A DNA stretch of 6,515 nt, from the NCBI GenBank assembly GCA_947628025.1, contig CANQYH010000181.1:1-6515 (forward strand). The letters run 5' to 3'. Below, piece by piece: positions 1-5,089 of the stretch. Origin of the DNA: an uncultured Lachnospiraceae bacterium. GTDB taxonomy: Bacteria; Bacillota; Clostridia; Lachnospirales; Lachnospiraceae. The notes under the pieces are model-generated. The model did no database searches. It was not told the DNA's origin and saw only the letters and a list, made by a program, of their open reading frames with translations. Made by a program: the position numbers and the translations under genes. Each line of letters begins with the position of its first letter. Within the stretch, counting starts at the first letter, position 1.

Positions 1-918
1 GTCTACGCGTTGGACGGGAACAACCGGCCGTCCTACTACATAGACCGCTGGTATTATCTCTATGATACAGGTTACCGGCCCGTAACCTGCAGCCGCCTGC
101 AGGAATCGGATAAGGACCGCTGGCAGGTGAGGCAGGAGCCGGTCCCGGGAGCGGAGCAGATCCATGCCAACGTATTTTTCCACCAGTCGCCCATCCATGT
201 CCGGGCGGTCATCTATCTCTGGCTGGTGCGTTCGGAAGACGGCGGCCGGACCTGGTCCGCGCCGCAGATCGTCAGTCCCCAGGTCCGGACGGGGGAAGCC
301 CCCGGGAACTGGTTTTACGGCGTGGGACCCGGGCGCGGCCTGGCGGTGTCTCTCGGCGGCGGCCGTACCCGCATCCTGTTCCCGTGCTATACTCACAGTC
401 CCGGCATCGGCGACGGCAGGACCAGCGTGATCTATTCCGACGACGGCGGTCTCCATTGGAAGAAGAGCGGCGAAGCCCCGGCGCTGTCTTCCGAAGCGGC
501 CATGGCGGAGCTGGACGGGCGGATCTATCTGTTTTCCCGCCACGGGGCCGTGTCCGTGTCCGACGATCTGGGCGAGACCTGGCGCGTGTCGGGAAACTGG
601 CCGGAGGGGCTGCATACGGAATGTCAGATCAGCGCAATCGCTTATTCGCGGCCTGTCGGCGGGAAGAAAGTGATCCTTTTATCGGGACCCTCCGGCGGAG
701 GCCGTATCGACGGGAAGATCTGGGTGGGATCTGCCGCCGGGAACGGGACGATCGTCTGGAAATGCGGCTGCCGCATTACCGAAAACGGCGGCTGGTACGG
801 GTATTCCTGCCTGACGGAATTGCCGGACGGCTCGGTGGGACTGCTCTATGAGAGCGGAAACGGCAGGATCTGTTTCCGGAAGCTGAACGCGGAGGAGATT
901 TTTGGTGCCGCCGATTGA
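1..918 (+). CDS. Exo-alpha-sialidase (neuraminidase), GH33-type, 5'-truncated by window edge
   Basis: C-terminal 305 residues of a sialidase, which hydrolyses terminal sialic acids from glycoconjugates. The frame is open from base 1, so the gene starts outside the window; the in-frame TTG at 10 has no ribosome binding site and is not taken as a start. Fragment residues show three Asp-boxes (S-x-D-x-G-x-x-W): SEDGGRTW 78-85, SDDGGLHW 146-153 and SDDLGETW 187-194. Likely catalytic residues, judged from family spacing, are Glu165 (in SSEAAMAEL), Arg180 (FSR), Arg235 (GGGRIDGK) and the nucleophile Tyr268 (GYSCLTELPDG). The 15/55/33 spacing is close to that of small bacterial sialidases as I recall it. 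The first arginine and the acid/base aspartate should lie just upstream and cannot be seen, nor can a signal peptide. The NVFFHQSP...YLW and GVGPG segments resemble gut Bacillota sialidases. Hydrolytic, trans- or intramolecular trans-sialidase activity cannot be told apart here. It is separated from the transporter genes by a promoter region. Confidence 0.9.
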   Translation, partial: VYALDGNNRPSYYIDRWYYLYDTGYRPVTCSRLQESDKDRWQVRQEPVPGAEQIHANVFFHQSPIHVRAVIYLWLVRSEDGGRTWSAPQIVSPQVRTGEAPGNWFYGVGPGRGLAVSLGGGRTRILFPCYTHSPGIGDGRTSVIYSDDGGLHWKKSGEAPALSSEAAMAELDGRIYLFSRHGAVSVSDDLGETWRVSGNWPEGLHTECQISAIAYSRPVGGKKVILLSGPSGGGRIDGKIWVGSAAGNGTIVWKCGCRITENGGWYGYSCLTELPDGSVGLLYESGNGRICFRKLNAEEIFGAAD

Positions 919-965
919 TTTAAAAAATAAATTTATTCAATAAAATATTTTCAATCTCCCTTTTT
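894..965 (+). terminator. Possible weak, long-loop terminator after the sialidase
   Basis: GGAGATT (894-900, inside the last codons) is complementary to AATCTCC (953-959), which is followed by C and five T (961-965). The intervening 52 nt hold only AT-rich self-complementary pieces, such as AATAAATTTATT (926-937) and AAAATATTTT (942-951). The loop is much longer than in a typical intrinsic terminator, so this is tentative. No compact GC-rich hairpin with a U-tract follows the sialidase. Confidence 0.2.
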
Positions 966-1167
966 CGGTTCTTTTTTCTGTACGCGCCGGATAGCGGGCA
1001 TAAAGTTCGGAAATTTTCGCGGAATCTTATAAAAATCTGGCAATATATCGCGTTAATCCACTAAAATATCCGGCGAGACAGCGGCGGCGGAAAGAGAGCC
1101 GAAAAGGGAAATAAATTCAAAATCAAAATAATTCTAGGGCATTTTCCACAATAAATCCAAAGAAAAA

Positions 1168-1183
1168 TTGACATATATGACAA
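1168..1183. promoter_or_regulatory. Imperfect palindrome 1, candidate operator
   Basis: TTGACATATATGACAA pairs with its own reverse complement at 7 of 8 positions, around a perfect CATATATG core. It shares 11 of 16 bases with the palindrome at 1209-1224, and the two centres are 41 bp apart, roughly four helical turns. This suggests two sites for one dimeric regulator. The regulator is unknown and no regulator gene lies in the window. AT-rich DNA yields palindromes by chance, hence the modest confidence. Confidence 0.4.
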
Positions 1184-1208
1184 AATCAATCGGATTTTAA
1201 AGTGTTTA

Positions 1209-1224
1209 TTGTAAAATTTAACAA
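1209..1224. promoter_or_regulatory. Imperfect palindrome 2 over the -35, candidate operator (cre-like ends)
   Basis: TTGTAAAATTTAACAA pairs at 7 of 8 positions and begins exactly at the predicted -35 hexamer, a position that fits a repressor. Its inner 14 bases (TGTAAAATTTAACA) match the ends of a catabolite-responsive element (TGWAARCGYTWNCW) but have AT where classical cre sites have the central CG. A true CcpA site is therefore doubtful, and a variant site or another regulator is possible. Confidence 0.4.
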
Positions 1225-1237
1225 AATATGCTATAGT
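1209..1237 (+). promoter_or_regulatory. Sigma-A-type extended -10 promoter of the transporter operon
   Basis: The -35 TTGTAA (1209-1214, 4/6 to consensus), a 17-bp spacer, and the -10 TATAGT (1232-1237, 5/6) preceded by TGC (1229-1231), an extended -10 element. The start would be near 1244, giving a leader of about 60 nt to the ATG at 1306. TACAAT at 1237-1242 is an alternative -10. The weak -35 with a good extended -10 fits a promoter that is regulated through the overlapping palindrome. Confidence 0.6.
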
Positions 1238-1265
1238 ACAATAAGTTACAAAAAATAATTAATTC

Positions 1266-1285
1266 GCCGTCCGTTTTCCGGCGGC
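1266..1285 (+). promoter_or_regulatory. GC-rich leader hairpin before the first permease
   Basis: GCCGTCCG (1266-1273) and CCGGCGGC (1278-1285) flank a TTTT loop. Six outer pairs form (one G-U), or seven if T1270 bulges. It sits 8 nt before the Shine-Dalgarno sequence and is GC-rich in AT-rich surroundings. No U-tract follows, so it is not a terminator. It may stabilise the 5' end of the mRNA or affect translation. Confidence 0.4.
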
Positions 1286-1305
1286 CAAAGGCAAGGGGGT
1301 AGAAG

Positions 1306-2274
1306 ATGAAACATGAAATGACTTACGATAAGGAGCTGGCCAAGCGCGGCCGGAAAAGGGCGCTGGCGAGAGCCAAGTCCTACTGGCAGCTGTATCTGTT
1401 CCTTATCCCGGCGATCCTGTACTTCGGCATATTCCGGTATGTGCCGATGGCCGGTATTCAGATCGCGTTCAAGGATTATAACCTGGTGGGCGGTATCTGG
1501 GGTTCTCCATGGGTAGGCTTCAAGCATTTTATCCGCTTCTTCAATTCCGCCGACTGCTGGATGGTCATCCGCAATACGCTGACCATCAGTATCCTGGGAC
1601 TGGTATTCGGGTTCCCGCTGCCGATCATCATCGCGCTGCTGCTGAACCAGACCAGAAGCAAAAAATTCGCGAAAGTGGTGCAGACCGTGATCTACGCGCC
1701 GCACTTTATCTCCGCGGTCATCATCGTCGGTATGCTGAACCTGTTTCTGGCGCCCAGCACCGGCATCCTGAATCAGATCCTGCGTCTGGTAACGGGCGAT
1801 AAGACGATCTCGATCATGTTTATGGGAAGTACGGCCATGTTCCCGTGGATCTATGTGATCTCCGAGATCTGGCAGAACATGGGATATAACTCCATCGTGT
1901 ATACGGCCGCGCTGAGCGGCGTAAGTCCGGAGCTTCATGAATCGGCCATCGTGGACGGCGCGACGGTGCTGCAGAGGATCTTCTACATAGACATCCCCAG
2001 CATCATGCCGACCATCGTGATCCTGCTGATCATGAATACGGGACGCGTGCTGACCGTCGGTTATGAGAAGATATTCCTGATGCAGAACGCCCTGAACCGC
2101 ACCGCGTCCGAGGTGATCTCGACCTACGTGTACCAGCAGGCGTTCGGCGCGACTTCCATCCCGAACTTCAGCTATTCTTCCGCGATCGGTCTGTTTGAGT
2201 CTGTCGTCAGCCTGACTTTGCTTCTTATTGTCAATAAGATCGCGAAGAAGTATGCCGACATGTCTTTGGTATAA
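1306..2274 (+). CDS. lplB: ABC sugar-importer permease, LplB family (CUT1)
   Basis: 322-residue inner-membrane permease, one half of the channel of a carbohydrate importer of the LplB/YteP type. After a basic cytoplasmic N-terminus, about six membrane segments can be read at roughly 27-47, 91-113, 128-148, 168-189, 231-250 and 291-311. The EAA loop that docks the ATPase is at about 212-235 (HESAIVDGATVLQRIF then IPSIMP), with the conserved D-G-A at 217-219. YVPMAGIQIAFKDY near residue 45 is typical of the family. The length matches the usual 310-325. The start is supported by AGGGGGT at 1294-1300; an in-frame ATG at 1318 lacks its own site. It is the first gene after the promoter at 1209-1237. 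The symbol is a family label: the substrate is not shown by sequence, but the neighbours suggest an oligosaccharide from host-type glycans. Confidence 0.93.
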   Translation: MKHEMTYDKELAKRGRKRALARAKSYWQLYLFLIPAILYFGIFRYVPMAGIQIAFKDYNLVGGIWGSPWVGFKHFIRFFNSADCWMVIRNTLTISILGLVFGFPLPIIIALLLNQTRSKKFAKVVQTVIYAPHFISAVIIVGMLNLFLAPSTGILNQILRLVTGDKTISIMFMGSTAMFPWIYVISEIWQNMGYNSIVYTAALSGVSPELHESAIVDGATVLQRIFYIDIPSIMPTIVILLIMNTGRVLTVGYEKIFLMQNALNRTASEVISTYVYQQAFGATSIPNFSYSSAIGLFESVVSLTLLLIVNKIAKKYADMSLV

Positions 2275-2280
2275 GGAGGT
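2273..2280 (+). promoter_or_regulatory. Shine-Dalgarno sequence overlapping the upstream stop codon
   Basis: AAGGAGGT overlaps the last two bases of the TAA stop (2272-2274) of the first permease and stands 6 nt before the next ATG (2287). It is a near-perfect anti-16S match and would let terminating ribosomes restart at once, keeping the two permease subunits in step. Confidence 0.8.
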
Positions 2281-2286
2281 GGCGAG

Positions 2287-3207
2287 ATGAGCGCAAGTTC
2301 CGCAAGAGCGAAAGCGAAAGCGCTGCATAAGCGCGAGGGGAGCAACCTGTTCCATTTCTTTAACTACTGCTTCCTGGGCCTGATCCTGTTCATCGTGGCG
2401 TACCCGATCTATTTTGTGCTGATCGCCTCGTTCAGCGCCCCGGCCCTGGTCAATTCCGGGCAGGTGCTGGCGGTTCCCAAGGGCATCACCCTGGAGGGCT
2501 ACAAAGCCGTGTTCCAGGACGACATGATCATGACCGGCTACAAAAATTCCATCATTTATACGGTGACGGGCGTATTCTTCAGCACGATCACGACGGTGCT
2601 GGCGGCCTATTCCCTGGCCCGCAGGGACCTGCCCATGCGTTCGGTATTCATGATGCTGATCGTGTTCACCATGTATTTTGGCGGCGGCATGATCCCCACC
2701 TATCTGGTGGTGCAGAAGCTGGGCCTGACCGGCAATATGTGGTCGCTGGTCCTGCCGGGCATGATCGTCCCCTACAACCTGATCGTGGCGAGGACGTTCT
2801 TTGAGAGCTCGATCCCGGACGAACTGCGGGAATCGGCGCAGCTGGACGGCTGTACCGAATGGCAGTTTTTCAGGGAGGTCGCGATCCCGCTGTCCAAGGC
2901 GGTCATCGCGATGATGATTTTGTTTTACGGCGTGGCCCAGTGGAATACCTACTTTAACGCGATGATCTATCTGGGCCGTTATCAGGCCAAATACCCGCTG
3001 CAGCTGGTGCTGAGGAACATCCTGATCGAGAACCAGGTGTCCCAGGAGATGCTGGGCGACGTATACCAGGCGGCTCTGCAGCAGGAGAGGGCGGGACTGA
3101 TCAAATACGTGTCCATTATCGTGTCGGCGGCGCCGCTGATGATCCTGTACCCGTTTGTGCAGAAGCATTTTGTTAAAGGCGTTCTCATTGGATCCGTAAA
3201 AGGATAA
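2287..3207 (+). CDS. lplC: ABC sugar-importer permease, YtcP/LplC family (CUT1)
   Basis: 306-residue second permease that would form a heterodimer with the preceding one. Membrane segments lie at about 23-47, 88-110, 119-141, 150-172, 202-224 and 271-290. The EAA loop is at about 182-203 (ESAQLDGCTEWQFFREVAIP), containing D-G at 187-188. The C-terminal YPFVQKHFVKGVLIGSVKG is a hallmark ending of this family, so the protein is complete. It lies 12 nt after the first permease and ends in tandem stops TAA TGA (3205-3210) that sit inside an RNA hairpin. There is no ATP-binding subunit in the operon, as is common for this family, whose members borrow a shared MsmX-like ATPase. The symbol is a family label only. 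Confidence 0.93.
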   Translation: MSASSARAKAKALHKREGSNLFHFFNYCFLGLILFIVAYPIYFVLIASFSAPALVNSGQVLAVPKGITLEGYKAVFQDDMIMTGYKNSIIYTVTGVFFSTITTVLAAYSLARRDLPMRSVFMMLIVFTMYFGGGMIPTYLVVQKLGLTGNMWSLVLPGMIVPYNLIVARTFFESSIPDELRESAQLDGCTEWQFFREVAIPLSKAVIAMMILFYGVAQWNTYFNAMIYLGRYQAKYPLQLVLRNILIENQVSQEMLGDVYQAALQQERAGLIKYVSIIVSAAPLMILYPFVQKHFVKGVLIGSVKG

Positions 3208-3212
3208 TGAGA
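3183..3212 (+). promoter_or_regulatory. Intercistronic hairpin between permease and binding-protein genes
   Basis: TCTCATT (3183-3189) pairs with AATGAGA (3206-3212), and after a 2-nt GG bulge ATCC (3192-3195) pairs with GGAT (3202-3205), leaving the loop GTAAAA. The stem covers the tandem stop codons of the second permease. No U-tract follows, so it is not a standard terminator. Such structures can protect or direct cleavage of mRNA, and binding proteins are usually needed in excess over permeases; that role is inferred. Confidence 0.4.
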
Positions 3213-3251
3213 TAGAGTAACTCGAAATTTTGAGAAGAAAAGGAGAGGACT

Positions 3252-4985
3252 ATGAAGAAAAGAACTTTAGCATCAGCAGTGGCCGCGGCGCTGGTATGCT
3301 CGATGGCGCTCAGCGCCTGCGGAGGCGGCGGAGGCGCCGCCACGACGACGGCGGCCGGGACGACGGTGGCAGCGACGACAGCCGCGGCCGGGGGGGCATC
3401 CGGGACGACGGCAGAGAAAGTAGACACGGGGCGCGCAGGTTATGACTGGATCGCGAACAACGTGCCGAAGTTGACGGACGAGAAGGTGACCTACAAGATC
3501 GCGGTCCAGCAGGAGACTTCGCAGATCGATTACAACAACATTGAGTTTTTCAAGGAGCTGGAGAAAGCGACCAACGTACACATTGAGTTCCAGTGCTTCC
3601 CGGTCAGCGGCTACAATGAGCAGAAGAACCTGATGCTGGCGACCGGCGACTATCCGGACGCGTTCATGGGCTACGCCTGCCTGAGCATGGCGGACCTGAA
3701 CCAGTACGGCCCGATGGGCGTGTTCATTCCGGTGGAGGACCTGATCGCTCAGTACTGCCCCAACTACCAGAAAGTGCTGGAGGACAACCCGACCCTGGTC
3801 GGACTTTCCCAGGCGTTTGACGGACATACCTATTCCTGGGGCGACATCAACGACTCCCCGAGCCGCGACTGGCCGGACAACCTCTATATCAATAAGACCT
3901 GGCTGGACAACCTGGGCCTGGAGATCCCGACCACGATGGAAGAGTACTACAATGTCCTGAAAGCGTTTAAAGAGCAGGATGCCAACGGCAACGGAGACCC
4001 CAACGATGAGATCCCCTACACGTTCTTCAGCTATCAGCACATCAATGGCTACGGCGGCTTCTTTGGCGCGTACGGCGAGGCCGAGGCGTTCAACGCGGCC
4101 GGCGGCACGCTGAACCATTTTATTGTGAACGACAACGACGAGGTCGTGTATCTGCCCCTGACCGAAGAGTACAAGACCGCGATCCGTGAGCTGCGCAAGT
4201 TCGTCACCGACGGCCTGTGGGATCGGGATGGTTTCGTGCAGACCATGGACCAGTACAACGGCAAACTGGCGAACCCGACCCCGATCGTGGGTTCTGCTTA
4301 CACATGGGGCCCGACCAGCTTCGCGGCTGACTGCGCCGATCAGTATGTGGCCATCACGCCTCTGAAGGCGACCGCGGACTCCGCTCCGGCGAAAGTGCAT
4401 CACCGCCGCAACCACATCAGCATCAACGCGACCGGCTTCTCCATCACCAACAAGTGCAAGAATACGGAGCTGTTGGCACAGTGGGTGGACCTGCTGTATA
4501 ATGACGTGATCTCCATCCTGGCTTATCAGGGCATCGAGCGTATTACCGCCATTGATGAGGACGGCACGGTCCATTACAACGAAGCGAACGAGCCCGACGG
4601 CACGTCGTTCAGCACTTATGTAAAGAACACCAACGCGTTCGACGGCGTTCCGAAGAACATGAGCATGACCAACCGCTACGAGAAGATGGTCATGGAGACC
4701 GTTACGGACAAGAAGATGGAAGTCACGCTCAGCATCTACGCGAACCAGCCGCAGAGCCTGACCCTGCCGAGCATGAACTTCACCGAGGAAGAGAATCAGG
4801 TCATCAACGACATCGGCAAGTCCTGCCAGACCTGGGTGGAGCAGAAGCAGAACGAGTGGCTGCTGAACGAGGGTCATGACATCGATACTGAGTGGGACGC
4901 TTATGTAGAGCAGCTGAACAAGTACAACGTACAGACATTCATCGATACGATGCAGCAGGCTTATGACAGGACCATCGGCAAGTAA
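3252..4985 (+). CDS. Extracellular solute-binding lipoprotein, LplA/YtcQ family
   Basis: 577-residue lipid-anchored binding protein that would capture the sugar outside the cell and deliver it to the two permeases. The N-terminus has Met-Lys-Lys-Arg, a hydrophobic segment and a lipobox LSAC with Cys23 as the lipidated residue. A Gly/Ala/Thr linker follows (24-53), then the binding fold from about residue 75. D-A-N-G-N-G-D-P-N-D-E at 243-253 resembles the EF-hand-like calcium loop found in large oligosaccharide-binding relatives such as AlgQ2. The C-terminus (GHDIDTEWDAYVEQLNKY ... AYDR) is typical of LplA/YtcQ proteins. The length is slightly above the usual 500-560. The start has AAAGGAGAGG at 3239-3248. 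Stops are tandem, TAA TAG. It lies 44 nt after the permease with no promoter seen between. The ligand is unknown; the large size and the neighbouring sialidase and sulfatase favour a host-type, possibly sulfated, oligosaccharide. Confidence 0.93.
   Translation: MKKRTLASAVAAALVCSMALSACGGGGGAATTTAAGTTVAATTAAAGGASGTTAEKVDTGRAGYDWIANNVPKLTDEKVTYKIAVQQETSQIDYNNIEFFKELEKATNVHIEFQCFPVSGYNEQKNLMLATGDYPDAFMGYACLSMADLNQYGPMGVFIPVEDLIAQYCPNYQKVLEDNPTLVGLSQAFDGHTYSWGDINDSPSRDWPDNLYINKTWLDNLGLEIPTTMEEYYNVLKAFKEQDANGNGDPNDEIPYTFFSYQHINGYGGFFGAYGEAEAFNAAGGTLNHFIVNDNDEVVYLPLTEEYKTAIRELRKFVTDGLWDRDGFVQTMDQYNGKLANPTPIVGSAYTWGPTSFAADCADQYVAITPLKATADSAPAKVHHRRNHISINATGFSITNKCKNTELLAQWVDLLYNDVISILAYQGIERITAIDEDGTVHYNEANEPDGTSFSTYVKNTNAFDGVPKNMSMTNRYEKMVMETVTDKKMEVTLSIYANQPQSLTLPSMNFTEEENQVINDIGKSCQTWVEQKQNEWLLNEGHDIDTEWDAYVEQLNKYNVQTFIDTMQQAYDRTIGK
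3321..3410 (+). repeat. Low-complexity Gly/Ala/Thr linker coding region with G7 run
   Basis: Encodes residues 24-53 of the lipoprotein, made almost only of Gly, Ala and Thr. At DNA level it has recurring ACGACG and GGGACGACGG units (near 3357 and 3402) and seven consecutive G at 3390-3396. As protein it is a flexible tether between lipid anchor and binding domain. As DNA it is prone to slippage: a one-base insertion would reach the TGA at 3443-3445. Confidence 0.7.
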
Positions 4986-5003
4986 TAGAGGCTTTGACGC
5001 CGG

Positions 5004-5033
5004 TTGACAAGTGCCCGGTACTCTTGCTAAGAT
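5004..5033 (+). promoter_or_regulatory. Candidate promoter for the sulfatase gene
   Basis: A perfect -35 TTGACA (5004-5009), an 18-bp spacer, and the -10 TAAGAT (5028-5033, 4/6) preceded by TGC (5025-5027), an extended -10 element as in the transporter promoter. The predicted start near 5040 falls inside the left arm of the terminator at 5034-5063. RNA made here would lack most of that arm and so escape termination. A second TTGAC (4994-4998) lies 10 bp upstream. Confidence 0.55.
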
Positions 5034-5063
5034 ATGGGAGGGCGAAATGCCCTCCCATTTTTT
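5034..5063 (+). terminator. Rho-independent terminator after the binding-protein gene
   Basis: ATGGGAGGGC (5034-5043) and GCCCTCCCAT (5049-5058) form a perfect 10-bp GC-rich stem with loop GAAAT. The last paired T begins a run of six T (5058-5063). It lies 49 nt after the lipoprotein stop and should end most transcripts of the transporter operon. The sulfatase ATG is only 26 nt beyond the T-run. Confidence 0.92.
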
Positions 5064-5089
5064 AGAGAAAAGGAAAGGAATGGTTTGGA

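Larger units (their letters stand above)
919..1305. other. Intergenic control region, 387 bp, AT-rich
   Basis: No credible open reading frame, tRNA or known riboswitch was recognised here. The first half (about 919-1120) is AT-rich with short GC patches and shows nothing convincing beyond the weak stem overlapping the sialidase end. The second half holds the elements listed separately: palindrome 1 (1168-1183), a short inverted repeat AAAATC-AATCG-GATTTT (1182-1198), palindrome 2 (1209-1224), an extended -10 promoter (1209-1237), a leader hairpin (1266-1285) and a Shine-Dalgarno AGGGGGT (1294-1300). Confidence 0.7.

Noticed and set aside
10..12. TTG as start codon of the sialidase
   Set aside because: No Shine-Dalgarno upstream, the frame is open to base 1, and the essential first part of the sialidase fold is missing, so the gene is simply cut by the window.
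164..851. Two overlapping forward frames inside the sialidase gene (164-430 and 384-851)
   Set aside because: Arg/Ala/Pro-rich out-of-frame products within a gene with clear Asp-boxes and catalytic residues; no independent start signals.
926..951. AATAAATTTATT and AAAATATTTT palindromes as a terminator
   Set aside because: Pure A/T pairing is too weak for an intrinsic terminator and is expected by chance in this AT-rich stretch.
1168..1173. Perfect TTGACA as the -35 of the transporter promoter
   Set aside because: At 16-18 bp downstream there is no acceptable -10 (around CGGATT). The extended -10 at 1229-1237 fits better with the TTGTAA at 1209. The hexamer is better explained as part of palindrome 1.
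1246..3168. 640-codon open frame on the minus strand across both permeases
   Set aside because: The product is rich in His, Arg, Gln and Asp, has no family features or ribosome binding site, and mirrors two clear membrane proteins. Open antisense frames are expected from this GC-rich codon use.
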